Assembly (NCBI RefSeq): GCF_025465935.1
Contig: NZ_JANLNV010000068.1
Span: forward strand, 1 to 64,000
Length of the DNA: 64,000 bases
Direction of reading: 5' to 3'
Source: Pseudomonas sp. 7P_10.2_Bac1
Lineage (GTDB): Bacteria > Pseudomonadota > Gammaproteobacteria > Pseudomonadales > Pseudomonadaceae
Shown: in pieces, positions 45,764 through 54,923 of the stretch
Layout of the letters: the number at the start of each line of letters is the position of its first letter
Position numbering within the stretch: position 1 is the first letter of the stretch
Notes under the pieces: generated by a model
What the model was told of the DNA's origin: nothing
The model's database searches: none
The model's input: only the letters and a program-made list of their open reading frames with translations
Made by a program: the position numbers and the translations under genes

Positions 45764-46390
45764 TCAGGCCTGTTGAACAAACGCCAGGCGCAAGGCAAAA
45801 CCAATCAGCAGGCTGCCAAACAACCACTGCTGGACACGTTGTGCCCGCGGGCTGCTGTTGAGCCACTGGCCCAGTGAAGCGCCGGCCATGGCGTAGAGGC
45901 TGTCAAACACCAGGCCCACGATCACCAGTATTACGCCCAAGCCCAAGAACTGTGCGCTGACGCTACCGGCCTGGTTGTTGATAAATTGCGGCAGCAGCAC
46001 CGAGCAAAACAGGAGCGCCTTGGGGTTGAGCAGGTTGGTCAGCAACCCACGTTGCAGTGCGCCGCCCCAAGTCAGTTGCGGTTCTTTCAGCGCGCCGGGG
46101 GCGAGCGTCAGTTGGGTCAGCGTGCCGGGTTTTAACATTCTTACGCCCAACCACACCAAGTAGGCGGCACCGATCAAGCGCACACCATCAAAGGTCCAGG
46201 GCGCTGTTTTGAACAGTGCGGCCAAACCCACGGCGGCCAAAAAAACATGGCAGGCGCGGGCAATGCCCAAACCCAGCGCGGTGCTCAGGGCCAAGGCGCG
46301 TCCATGCCGGGCGCCGGTTTGCAGCAGCAAGATCATGTCCGGCCCAGGCATTACATAAATCACAGCCAATGCAATCAGAAACATCCACAT
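45764..46390 (-). CDS. LysE/RhtB-family amino-acid exporter
   Basis: Inner-membrane efflux protein of 208 aa with about six helices and the family's N-terminal VMPGPDMILLLQTGARHG motif and a mid-protein GLLTNLLNPKALLF motif. The start is the ATG at 46390 (AAGGTGG upstream). It is divergent from an Lrp-type regulator, a common exporter/regulator pairing for amino acids. The specific amino acid is unknown. Confidence 0.85.
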   Translation of the reverse strand: MWMFLIALAVIYVMPGPDMILLLQTGARHGRALALSTALGLGIARACHVFLAAVGLAALFKTAPWTFDGVRLIGAAYLVWLGVRMLKPGTLTQLTLAPGALKEPQLTWGGALQRGLLTNLLNPKALLFCSVLLPQFINNQAGSVSAQFLGLGVILVIVGLVFDSLYAMAGASLGQWLNSSPRAQRVQQWLFGSLLIGFALRLAFVQQA

Positions 46391-46523
46391 GGCAACCCAC
46401 CTTGATAGCAACACAGAGCCACGATTCTAGGGGGGAAAGCCCCAGCAGGTGGTTGCGTATTCAGCTGCAAAAAGGGCTAGTCTTGGCATAAACCGCTTAT
46501 TTGGGCTGATAAAGAATTTGAAT

Positions 46524-47006
46524 ATGCCAACAATAAAACTGGATGCTTTTGACCGCCGTATTCTCGATGCGCTACAGCGAGATGGACGCCTCAGCAATGT
46601 GGAGTTGGCCAATGAAATTGGTCTCTCGCCATCCCCATGTTTGCGCCGGGTTCGGTTGCTGGAAGAGGCGGGTGTGATCCGCGGCTATCAGGCCAACCTG
46701 GACCGCGATGAAGTGGGGTTGGGTTTGACCGTGTTTGTCGGGATCAAAGTTGAGCGCCATCACGAAGATGAGGCCGAGGCCTTTCGCGTCGCCGTCACGG
46801 CATTGCCCGAAGTGATTTCGGCGTTTCTGGTATCGGGCGAATCGGATTTCTTGCTACAGGTAGTGGTGCCTGATTTACGCGGCTATGAACGCTTCTTGAC
46901 GGGCGTGTTGCTCAAACTGCCGGGTGTCAGCGATATACGCAGCAATTTTGCGATCCAGACGGTTAAGACACCTACGGTTTTGCCGCTTAATCATTTGCCG
47001 GTCTAA
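46524..47006 (+). CDS. Lrp/AsnC-family transcriptional regulator
   Basis: Amino-acid-responsive regulator, 160 aa: N-terminal helix-turn-helix (LDAFDRRILDALQRDGRLSN, then LSPSPCLRRVRLLEEAGVI) and a C-terminal RAM effector domain. The ATG at 46524 is chosen because the family begins shortly before LDAFDRRIL. It is divergent from the LysE exporter with a 133-bp shared promoter region. Confidence 0.9.
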   Translation: MPTIKLDAFDRRILDALQRDGRLSNVELANEIGLSPSPCLRRVRLLEEAGVIRGYQANLDRDEVGLGLTVFVGIKVERHHEDEAEAFRVAVTALPEVISAFLVSGESDFLLQVVVPDLRGYERFLTGVLLKLPGVSDIRSNFAIQTVKTPTVLPLNHLPV

Positions 47007-47107
47007 CTTCAAAAAATAGACGCTGAACTGGCGTTGTTGCGCGTGTTTAACGCTCGCACGCGCCAAGATGAAGATCGTCGCCCGCCCGCAGAAGTTTCAC
47101 ATTGTTT

Positions 47108-47120
47108 GTTATATCGTAAC
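47108..47120 (+). promoter_or_regulatory. Zur-like box upstream of the SPFH/P1B-ATPase operon
   Basis: GTTATATCGTAAC is an imperfect palindrome (GTTA...TAAC) that differs at two positions from the gammaproteobacterial Zur core GTTATANTATAAC. It is 27 bp before the first gene of the operon. The two boxes in front of folE2 (58073-58085, 58105-58117) share the pattern. Confidence 0.55.
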
Positions 47121-47146
47121 TATATATATCAAATAGTGGAGCTTCC

Positions 47147-49084
47147 ATGCGTGTCGATTTAGATGCCGAGGAGGGTGGCCTTGAGTCGTTATCTCGATTT
47201 CAAAGCGCAGCCGTCCAGGCACGTCAGCTTTTTCAGTTAGGCGTTGTACTGGCCGCCCTGGCGATCATGCTGTGGACTGTCGGCTTTTTTATTGGTTTGT
47301 TTGCTGCTAACTCCTTGTGGCCAGCACTGCTCAATAACAACGTCGCCGCGTTACTGGTGCTGGCGGCCGGGGCGCAATCAGCGTTTTGGGTCGCTCACTG
47401 GCGTAAAACAGCGCTCGATCCTATCCCCGAAGTCACAGAAGAACAGCCAACCGAGCCGCTCAGCGCGTACGAGCGATTTTGCCAACGCCTGAGCCAGGGC
47501 TCGTATCGGCTTCTGGCCAGTATCGGTGCGCCGGTGTTTTGGCTGGCGGGCGTCGGTGGCCTGGCCGTGTGGTGTGTACAACGTAATTGGGACCTGGCCC
47601 TGACTGGGGCCGAATTAGGCACATGGGGGTCCATTGCTGCTGGTTTAGCGGTGTTGCTGGCGTTTGTGCTGTTGGTGTTTGAGCGCTATCTGGCGCAGCA
47701 ACCCGAAGCGCGGTGGCCTGAAGCCCGGTTGCTGGCACCGCTGGTACGTGTGCCGATCATCACCTTTATACTCAGTGCGTTATGCCTGCTTTTTAGCAGT
47801 GAAGGCGCCGAGTGGCCGGTCCGACTCGGCGTGTTGCTGGGCGTGCTGCCGGCGGCGGTGGCGGTTGAGTTGATTCTGCGGGCTGTGGCAGCTGTCTTCA
47901 GCCCACGGCGTGACAGGCTCGAACCACGCATGATCGCGCAGAGTTTTATTGCCGGGATGCTGCGCTGGCCACCCCAACCGCTGTTGGCGCTGCAGCACGA
48001 ATTGCATAACCGGTTTGGCATCGACCTGCGGCAAATCTGGGCGTTCAGCTACATGCGCAAAGCATTCCTCCCGGTGCTGGCGGTCATCGTCGCAGTGGGT
48101 TGGATACTCAGCGGTGTAAATGAAATCCCGCTGCAAGGGCGCGGCATTTACGAACGTTTTGGCAAGCCGGTTGAGGTGTTCGGGCCCGGTTTGCACGCGG
48201 GGCTGCCTTGGCCATTAGGCCGCGTGTTGATGGTTGAAAACGGCGTGGTGCATGAGCTGGCGACCAGCACGGAGTCGGCGGCGGATCCCGTGCTGGCATC
48301 TGCTGATGGGCTGCCGCCGTTGAGCGCCAACCGCCTGTGGGACGCAACGCATGTGAACGACAAATCCCAGGTCATTGCCAGCGGTGGCGGTGACAAACAG
48401 GGCTTTCAGATCGTGAACATGGACGTACGTTTTGTGTACCGCATTGGTTTGAGCGATCAAGCCGCCATTGCCGCGACATACCACAGTGCCGATGTGCCGA
48501 CGCTGATTCGCAGTACTGCGAGCCGCATCCTGGTGCACGATTTTGCGTCACGCACTCTCGATGATTTGCTCGGCGAACAACGTACCGAGTTGGCCGCTGA
48601 CATTGGCCGGGCCGTGCAGGCAGATCTGGACTCGCTCGGCAGCGGTGTCGAAATTCTGGCTACGGTGGTCGAGGCTATTCACCCGCCCGCCGGTGCGGCC
48701 AACGCGTATCACGCCGTGCAGGCTGCACAAATCAGCGCCCAGGCATTGATTGCCCGTGAGCGCGGAGCGGCCAGCGAACAGGCCAACGTCGCACAGTTGC
48801 AAGCCAGCATGGCGCTGGATCAGGCCAACGCCTCTGCGCGTGAAGTGAACGCGACGGCACAGACCTCAGACCTGCGCTTTGGCGCCGAACAAAAAGCCTA
48901 CCGCGAGGCTGGTCACGCCTTTGTCCTTGAGCAGTACTTGAGCCAGCTCAGCCAAGGCATGAACAACGCCAAACTTTTGATTCTCGACCACCGCCTTGGG
49001 GGTAACGGCAACGCGCCGACCCTCGATCTGCGTTCTTTCACGCTGCCGGCCGATCCAGTCGCGCCGCGTAAAGCTGTTCAGTAA
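47147..49084 (+). CDS. Polytopic membrane protein with SPFH/band-7 domain (HflK-like)
   Basis: First gene of a four-gene operon; 645 aa. The N-terminal half has about seven predicted membrane helices (first near residues 31-55, last near 300-320). The rest is an SPFH/band-7 domain starting near GVNEIPLQGRGIYERFGKPV, followed by an Ala/Gln/Glu-rich coiled coil. Ordinary HflK has one helix and about 400 residues, so this is an unusual enlarged architecture. It is 11 bp before the next SPFH gene. Its function is probably a scaffold for the ATPase; this is inference. Confidence 0.82.
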   Translation: MRVDLDAEEGGLESLSRFQSAAVQARQLFQLGVVLAALAIMLWTVGFFIGLFAANSLWPALLNNNVAALLVLAAGAQSAFWVAHWRKTALDPIPEVTEEQPTEPLSAYERFCQRLSQGSYRLLASIGAPVFWLAGVGGLAVWCVQRNWDLALTGAELGTWGSIAAGLAVLLAFVLLVFERYLAQQPEARWPEARLLAPLVRVPIITFILSALCLLFSSEGAEWPVRLGVLLGVLPAAVAVELILRAVAAVFSPRRDRLEPRMIAQSFIAGMLRWPPQPLLALQHELHNRFGIDLRQIWAFSYMRKAFLPVLAVIVAVGWILSGVNEIPLQGRGIYERFGKPVEVFGPGLHAGLPWPLGRVLMVENGVVHELATSTESAADPVLASADGLPPLSANRLWDATHVNDKSQVIASGGGDKQGFQIVNMDVRFVYRIGLSDQAAIAATYHSADVPTLIRSTASRILVHDFASRTLDDLLGEQRTELAADIGRAVQADLDSLGSGVEILATVVEAIHPPAGAANAYHAVQAAQISAQALIARERGAASEQANVAQLQASMALDQANASAREVNATAQTSDLRFGAEQKAYREAGHAFVLEQYLSQLSQGMNNAKLLILDHRLGGNGNAPTLDLRSFTLPADPVAPRKAVQ

Positions 49085-49095
49085 GGAGCTTTGTT

Positions 49096-50127
49096 TTGAG
49101 CCACTCACACGATCATCACGCGCACGGCGGCCATCACCACGGCCACGGGCATCACGGCCATCATCATCACCACCATCATGGTGACGAACATGAATCCGGC
49201 CCGTTCCCATGGCGGCGCATGGGCTGGGCCGCCTTGCTAGTTTTATTTGCTGTTGCAGCCGCCAGCCTGGTCCAGGTGCGATCTGGCGAAGCCACCGTTA
49301 TCACCCGTTTCGGTAACCCGGCGCGGGTGTTGCTGGAGCCTGGATTGAGCTGGCGCTGGCCTGCGCCTTTTGAAGTCAGCGTGCCGGTAGACCTGCGTTT
49401 GCGCACCACCTCCAGTGGTCTGCAAGACGTAGGCACCCGCGACGGTCTGCGCATCATCGTGCAGGCCTACGTGGCCTGGCAGGTGCAGGGCGACCCCGAA
49501 AACGTGCAGCGTTTTATGCGCGCGGTGCAGAACCAGCCCGATGAAGCAGCTCGGCAGATTCGTACCTTCGTAGGCTCCGCACTGGAAACCACCGCCGCCA
49601 GCTTTGACCTCTCAAGCCTGGTGAACACCGATGCCAGCCAAGTCAAAATCGCTGACTTTGAAGCGCAACTGCGCCAACAAATCGAACAGCAATTGCTCAG
49701 CACCTATGGCGTGCGTGTGCTGCAAGTGGGGGTAGAGCGGCTGACATTGCCGTCGGTGACGCTCACGGCGACGGTCGACCGCATGCGCGCCGAGCGCGAA
49801 ACCATCGCTACGGAACGCACGGCGGTGGGCAAGCGCGAAGCGGCGCAAATCCGCTCGGCGGCCGAGCGTGATGCGCGCATTCTGCAAGCTGATGCCAGCG
49901 TAAAAGCGGCCGACATCGAAGCGCAGTCGCGAGTCGAGGCGGCGAAGATCTATGGGCAGGCCTACGCCAGTTCCCCAGAGCTGTACAACATGCTGCGCTC
50001 GCTCGACACCCTGGGGACTATGGTTAACCCCGGTACCAAAGTGATTTTGCGCACCGATGCGGCGCCATTCCGGGTACTGGTCGACGGCCCGCCGTCAATG
50101 GACAACAAGGCCGGGGCGCGTCCATGA
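49096..50127 (+). CDS. SPFH/band-7 protein with histidine-rich N-terminus (HflC-like)
   Basis: Membrane protein of 343 aa. The first 32 residues contain 19 histidines, including a run of seven (22-28), then one membrane helix (about 46-62) and an SPFH domain (from VRSGEATVITRFGNPARVL) with a C-terminal coiled coil. The His-rich tail faces the cytoplasm if the single helix has HflC topology inverted or normal; the side cannot be decided here. It starts with TTG at 49096 behind AAGGAG. It overlaps the next gene by 4 bp. The tail strongly suggests metal binding. Confidence 0.85.
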   Translation: MSHSHDHHAHGGHHHGHGHHGHHHHHHHGDEHESGPFPWRRMGWAALLVLFAVAAASLVQVRSGEATVITRFGNPARVLLEPGLSWRWPAPFEVSVPVDLRLRTTSSGLQDVGTRDGLRIIVQAYVAWQVQGDPENVQRFMRAVQNQPDEAARQIRTFVGSALETTAASFDLSSLVNTDASQVKIADFEAQLRQQIEQQLLSTYGVRVLQVGVERLTLPSVTLTATVDRMRAERETIATERTAVGKREAAQIRSAAERDARILQADASVKAADIEAQSRVEAAKIYGQAYASSPELYNMLRSLDTLGTMVNPGTKVILRTDAAPFRVLVDGPPSMDNKAGARP

Positions 50128-51182
50128 GTCGTACTTCAGATGACACGCCACGTGTCAGCAGCCCATGGCAACAAGCCGGGCGATTAGCTTTTTTGGGACT
50201 GTATGCCGTGACGGTATTCGCCGCTGTGGCGTGGGGTGTGTCCAATGTGCGGCAGATCGATCCGCAGAACCGCGCGGTGGTGCTGCGCTTCGGGGCGCTG
50301 GACCGCATTCAGAATGCCGGGTTGCTGCTGGCCTGGCCGCGCCCTTTTGAGCAAGTGGTGATCGTGCCCGCGGCCGACCGCGTGAGTGAACGCCGGATAG
50401 AAAACCTGCTGCGTTCGGACAGCGCCCTGCAGGCGGATCGCGTCGCCACCTTTGCCACGCCTATCAACGATGCCCTGGCCGGCTCCGGGTATTTGCTGAC
50501 CGGTGATGCAGGTGTCGTGCAACTGGATGTCCGGGTGTTTTACAACGTCATCGACCCTTATGCCTATGTGCTGCAAGGCGAGCATGTTTTGCCTGCACTG
50601 GACCGTGTGGTCACGCGCAGCGCAGTGGCGCTGACCGCGGCCCGGGATCTGGACACCATTCTGGTGGCACGCCCTGAACTGATCGGCAGCGATAAACAGT
50701 CGGCTGAACGTCGTGAGCGTTTGCGCGGTGATTTGGTGCAAGGCATCAATCAGCAATTGGCGGCGCTGACGGCAACGGGGCAGGGCATTGGTTTGGAGGT
50801 GGTACGGGTCGATGTGCAATCGAGTTTGCCCGGCCCGGCCGTCAACGCGTTTAACGCGGTACTGACAGCAAGTCAGCAAGCCGATAAAGCCGTGGCCAAC
50901 GCGCGCAACGATGCCGCTAAAACTACCCAAAACGCCACCCAGGAAGCCGATCGCACGGTTGAGCAAGCCCATGCCCAAGCCAGCGAACGATTAGCCCTGG
51001 CGCAATCGGACACGGCCGCCATCGTCAATTTGGCCAAGGTGCAACAGGCCGGTAATGACCCCGGTTTGCTGCTGCGTTTGTACCGCGAGCGTGTGCCGAA
51101 AATTCTCGGTCAGGCGGGCTCTGTTACCACCGTTGATCCTAAAGATGATTCCCGTCTGATTATTCAGGGAGCCGAACAATGA
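50124..51182 (+). CDS. SPFH/band-7 protein (HflK-like)
   Basis: 352 aa: one N-terminal membrane helix (AGRLAFLGLYAVTVFAAVAWGV, cut at its ends), then an SPFH domain opening with VRQIDPQNRAVVLRFGAL, and a C-terminal Ala/Gln-rich coiled coil. It overlaps its neighbours by 4 bp on each side, so the last three genes of the operon are translationally coupled. With the gene before it this resembles an HflK/HflC pair, but the true hflKC operon (with hfq-hflX) is elsewhere in Pseudomonas. Confidence 0.85.
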   Translation: MSRTSDDTPRVSSPWQQAGRLAFLGLYAVTVFAAVAWGVSNVRQIDPQNRAVVLRFGALDRIQNAGLLLAWPRPFEQVVIVPAADRVSERRIENLLRSDSALQADRVATFATPINDALAGSGYLLTGDAGVVQLDVRVFYNVIDPYAYVLQGEHVLPALDRVVTRSAVALTAARDLDTILVARPELIGSDKQSAERRERLRGDLVQGINQQLAALTATGQGIGLEVVRVDVQSSLPGPAVNAFNAVLTASQQADKAVANARNDAAKTTQNATQEADRTVEQAHAQASERLALAQSDTAAIVNLAKVQQAGNDPGLLLRLYRERVPKILGQAGSVTTVDPKDDSRLIIQGAEQ

Positions 51183-53092
51183 GTACGTCTGCAACGCAAC
51201 CCGCCGTCAGCATGCTGAGCAGCGCCGAGCAACGCAGCGCGGCTCGCCAATTGACGCTGGCGATGCTGGCGCTGGGGTTGTTGGCCCTGGGGCTGGTGTG
51301 GCGCTGGTTCATGCCGCTGCAAGTGGGCACCAGTCAGTTGTTACTGGGCTTTGCTTCGTTGCTGGTGGCGGTGCCGGTCATGCGCTCGGCGTGGTACAGC
51401 CTGCGCTACCCGAGCCTGCACGGCATCACCGATCAACTGATTGCCCTGGCGATGTTGGGGGCTTGGGCCACCGGCGATTTGCTGACCGCGGCACTGCTGC
51501 CGATCATCATGATCTTCGGCCACGTACTTGAAGAGCGCAGCGTGATTGGCTCGCAGGAGGCCATTCATGCGCTTGGCAAACTGACCCGCAGCCAGGCGCG
51601 ATTGTTTCAGGCTGACGGTCGTTTGCTGGACGTGGATAACGGCACACTCAAGACCGGCGATCAGGTTGAGGTCCGCGCTGGGGATCGGGTGCCTGCCGAC
51701 GGTGTGGTGTTGTCGGGTCAGGCCAGTCTCGACACCGCCTCCATCACCGGCGAGTCGGTGCCACTGGAAGTCAGCGTGGGCATGCCCATTTATGGTGGAG
51801 CGATCAACCTGGATGGTTTGTTACGGGTTGAGGTGACGCGTACCGGCGAGGAGTCGACGCTGGGCAAAGTCATCGCCTTGATGCAAAACGCCGAGCGCGC
51901 CAAGCCGCCCATTACCCGTTTGCTCGAACGCTACGCGGGCGGCTACATGGTGCTGGTGTTGATGATCGCCGCCGTGACCTGGTTTATCACCAACGATGCC
52001 CAAGCCATGCTCGCCGTGTTAGTGGCTGCGTGCCCGTGTGCGCTGGTGTTGTCGGCACCGGCTACAGCTATTGCCGGGATTGCCGTGGCGGCGCGTCACG
52101 GGATCTTGATTCGAAGCTCGGCGTTCCTTGAAGAACTGGCCGATTTGACGTCCTTGGTTGTGGATAAAACCGGGACCCTGACTTACGGCACGCTGCGTCT
52201 TCAAGGCATCGATACACCGCTCACGGATCATTCACCGTTACTGCAACTGGCCGCCAGCTTGGGGGCGGCCAGCAGCCACCCGGTAAGTCGGGCGCTGGCT
52301 GGGCTGGTGACTCATCAACATCTATTAACGCTGAGTGACGTGCGCGAGCGTCAAGGCTTGGGTGTGGTGGCCAGCACTGAACGGGGCGAAGCGGCACTGG
52401 GACGTCCCGAGTTATTCGACCAATTGACTATTACCTCGACCCCGGTGCCGGAACATGATGGTCCTATTGCAGGACTTTCATTGGACGGGAAATTCCTCGG
52501 CTGGTTATTGTTGGCAGACAGCGTCAAGCCAGAAGCCCATCAGGCATTGCGTGAACTACGCGACCTGGGTTTGGGGCGTCAGGTGTTGTTGACGGGAGAC
52601 CGTCAAAGCGTGGCCGAACATTTGGCTCAGGCGGTGGGCATCAGCGAGGTTCAGGCCCAGGCCTTGCCTGAAGACAAATTGAAGCGTGTACTGAGCGAAA
52701 TCGACAGTGGCTTCAGGCCGATGGTGGTGGGCGACGGGATCAATGATTCGCTCGCGCTCAAAGCCGGTGTGGTCGGTGTTGCGATGGGAGCGGGCGGGGC
52801 GGACATTGCCTTGGCCTCGTCCGACATCGTTTTGATCGGCAGTGATTTGCGGCGCCTGGGGACGTGCGTGCGACTGAGCCGCGAATGCCGCCAGACCTTG
52901 CAGGTCAATGTGATTATCGGATTGGGATGGACACTGGCGATTGTGGCCGCTGCTGCGTTTGGTTGGTTAGGCGCTGCGGGCGCCATGATCGCGGCGCTGC
53001 TGCACAACTTGAGTACGTTATTGGTGTTGGGGAATGCTGGACGTTTGCTTCGTTTTCATGAGCCGTTGGTGGCGTCAGAAACGCCGCAGTAA
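51179..53092 (+). CDS. P1B-type heavy-metal-transporting ATPase (HmtA-like)
   Basis: Metal-transporting ATPase, 637 aa, with no N-terminal HMA domain. It has TGES (190-193), the membrane CPC motif (Cys285-Pro-Cys287), phosphorylation site DKTGT (Asp329), HP locus (His367-Pro368), and GDGIND (518-523). The last helix carries HNLST (609-613) instead of the DxG of ZntA-type Zn exporters. From memory, P. aeruginosa HmtA, reported as a Cu/Zn importer, sits with band-7 genes in the same way. Together with the Zur-like box this favours zinc acquisition or metallation, not detoxification. The metal and direction are inference. Confidence 0.85.
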   Translation: MSTSATQPAVSMLSSAEQRSAARQLTLAMLALGLLALGLVWRWFMPLQVGTSQLLLGFASLLVAVPVMRSAWYSLRYPSLHGITDQLIALAMLGAWATGDLLTAALLPIIMIFGHVLEERSVIGSQEAIHALGKLTRSQARLFQADGRLLDVDNGTLKTGDQVEVRAGDRVPADGVVLSGQASLDTASITGESVPLEVSVGMPIYGGAINLDGLLRVEVTRTGEESTLGKVIALMQNAERAKPPITRLLERYAGGYMVLVLMIAAVTWFITNDAQAMLAVLVAACPCALVLSAPATAIAGIAVAARHGILIRSSAFLEELADLTSLVVDKTGTLTYGTLRLQGIDTPLTDHSPLLQLAASLGAASSHPVSRALAGLVTHQHLLTLSDVRERQGLGVVASTERGEAALGRPELFDQLTITSTPVPEHDGPIAGLSLDGKFLGWLLLADSVKPEAHQALRELRDLGLGRQVLLTGDRQSVAEHLAQAVGISEVQAQALPEDKLKRVLSEIDSGFRPMVVGDGINDSLALKAGVVGVAMGAGGADIALASSDIVLIGSDLRRLGTCVRLSRECRQTLQVNVIIGLGWTLAIVAAAAFGWLGAAGAMIAALLHNLSTLLVLGNAGRLLRFHEPLVASETPQ

Positions 53093-53129
53093 CTGTCTGA
53101 AAACGCATCACGCAAGCTCTGGCTTCAGG

Positions 53130-53160
53130 CTGTCAGCTCACTGAGCTGACAGTTTCTGTT
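53130..53160 (+). terminator. Terminator after the P1B-ATPase operon
   Basis: CTGTCAGCTCA and TGAGCTGACAG form an inverted repeat around one base, followed by TTTCTGTT. Confidence 0.8.
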
Positions 53161-53166
53161 AATCGA

Positions 53167-53178
53167 CTACCCTATAGT
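53167..53178 (+). promoter_or_regulatory. Possible RpoS-type -10 region of cfa
   Basis: CTACCCTATAGT lies about 32 bp before the cfa start and has the CTA(C/T)xCT look of stationary-phase promoters. Pseudomonas cfa genes are known to be RpoS-dependent. Confidence 0.4.
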
Positions 53179-53209
53179 TTCGATGTCTGAATTGAAGGAG
53201 GACTTACTG

Positions 53210-54391
53210 ATGCTCGCGCAACTGCCACCGGCTTTACAGAAACTTCATCTTCCATTACGCCTTAAGCTTTGGGATGGGAACCAATTCGATCTAGGGCCAG
53301 AGCCCAGCGTCACCATTGTGGTCAAGGACCCGCAACTTGTTGCCGACTTTACCCACCCCAGCCTTGACCTTCTGGGTAGCGCTTTTGTTGAAGGAAAACT
53401 CGAACTTGAAGGTTCCGTCAACGAAGTGATTCGTGTGTGTGATGAGTTGAGTCAGGCGCTGGTAGAAGATGAGGACACTCGTCCTACGCGCATTCACCAT
53501 GACAAAGAAATCGACGCTGCTTCGATTTCTTATCACTACGACCTCTCCAACGAGTTTTATCAACTGTGGCTCGACCGCGACATGGCCTATTCCTGTGGCT
53601 ATTTCGAGACCGACGATGCAACCCTTGATGAAGCCCAGCAAGCCAAATTCCGACTCCTGTGCCGCAAGCTGCGCCTCAAGCCGGGTGAGTACCTGCTGGA
53701 CGTAGGCTGCGGCTGGGGCGGGCTGGCGCGTTTTGCTGCACGTGAGTACGGGGTCAAAGTCTTTGGTATTACCCTGAGTAAAGAACAGCTGGCGTTGGGC
53801 CGTGAGCGCGTCAAAGCCGAAGGTCTGCAAGACAAGGTTGACCTGCAGTTGCTCGACTACCGTGATCTGCCACAAGACGGTCGTTTCGACAAAATCGTCA
53901 GCGTGGGCATGTTTGAACACGTGGGCCACGCCAACCTCAGCGAGTATTGCAACATCCTCTCCAAAGCGGTGCGTGAAGGCGGCCTGGTGATGAACCACGG
54001 CATTACCGCCAAGCACACCGATGGCCGTCCAGTGGGGCGGGGTGCTGGTGATTTTATCGACCGTTATGTGTTCCCGAACGGAGAGCTGCCACACCTTTCA
54101 ATGATTACCGCCGAGATCAGCGAAGCTGGGCTGGAAGTGGTCGATGTCGAAAGCTTGCGTCTGCATTACGCGCGCACGCTGGAGCATTGGAGTCAGCGTC
54201 TGGAAAACAATCTGGAAGCCGCAGCGAAAATGGTGCCAGAGAAAACCTTGCGCATCTGGCGTCTGTACCTGGCAGGTTGTGCCTACGCGTTTGCCCATGG
54301 CTGGATCAACATCGATCAAATCCTGGCAACCAAACCGCATGCCGATGGCTCGATTGAGCTGCCACCGACACGCGCGGATATTTATCGCTGA
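53210..54391 (+). CDS. cfa: Cyclopropane-fatty-acyl-phospholipid synthase
   Basis: SAM-dependent enzyme, 393 aa, that cyclopropanates unsaturated acyl chains of membrane phospholipids in stationary phase and stress. The SAM motif LLDVGCGWGGLARFA, the HYDLSNEFYQLWLD segment and the SVGMFEHVG motif are present. The ATG at 53210 has AAGGAGG 8 bp upstream (53195-53201) and is preferred to 53183. Its 3' end overlaps the next, convergent gene by 10 bp. Confidence 0.95.
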   Translation: MLAQLPPALQKLHLPLRLKLWDGNQFDLGPEPSVTIVVKDPQLVADFTHPSLDLLGSAFVEGKLELEGSVNEVIRVCDELSQALVEDEDTRPTRIHHDKEIDAASISYHYDLSNEFYQLWLDRDMAYSCGYFETDDATLDEAQQAKFRLLCRKLRLKPGEYLLDVGCGWGGLARFAAREYGVKVFGITLSKEQLALGRERVKAEGLQDKVDLQLLDYRDLPQDGRFDKIVSVGMFEHVGHANLSEYCNILSKAVREGGLVMNHGITAKHTDGRPVGRGAGDFIDRYVFPNGELPHLSMITAEISEAGLEVVDVESLRLHYARTLEHWSQRLENNLEAAAKMVPEKTLRIWRLYLAGCAYAFAHGWINIDQILATKPHADGSIELPPTRADIYR

Positions 54392-54864
54392 GCGTGTGAT
54401 TCCCAGGTGATTGCAACTGGGCTTTCTTCAGGGTTTTTTTCCTGGCGATAAAGCCCATGTTGCAATGGGATGTGTTGATCAACCTGTGCCAGGGCTTTCT
54501 GTTCGAAGGTCAGCCCACTCTTCTTAAACACAAGATCATGGCGAGCTACGTTCCCACCCCAATCAACGGATGGTAAGGAGATGTAGCTGATCTTGTATTC
54601 CTCATCGGTGAAGTCCCCTTCAACCACATATGCGCCGTAGTGGTTCTCCCCCGGGGAAATGATTTTGTACAAGCCATTGTCGTAGTAATAAAGGATGGCT
54701 TCTTCAAAAGGTTTCTCGCTGTACATCTTCTTGTAGTGCAAACGATGAATATACGTTGGCTTTCCAAACTCAACGGTAATGGACGGTTGGGCGGGAGGTG
54801 GGGCGGTATCGGCCAAGGCCGGTGAAGTGATGCTAAACAGAATACCCATCAGCGAAAATTTCAT
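54382..54864 (-). CDS. Predicted secreted protein, unknown function
   Basis: 160 aa with a signal peptide (MKFSLMGILFSITSPALADT, cleavage after ALA) and a small soluble domain rich in Tyr, Lys and aspartate. No family recognised. It converges on cfa, overlapping it by 10 bp, and base composition near it is lower in G+C than its neighbours, which may indicate transfer. Confidence 0.65.
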   Translation of the reverse strand: MKFSLMGILFSITSPALADTAPPPAQPSITVEFGKPTYIHRLHYKKMYSEKPFEEAILYYYDNGLYKIISPGENHYGAYVVEGDFTDEEYKISYISLPSVDWGGNVARHDLVFKKSGLTFEQKALAQVDQHIPLQHGLYRQEKNPEESPVAITWESHAQR

Positions 54865-54923
54865 TGGTGTCGATCCTTAGAGTGAGTCGCTCGGCATTGC
54901 ACCGAGCCACTCAGCTTAAGGAG

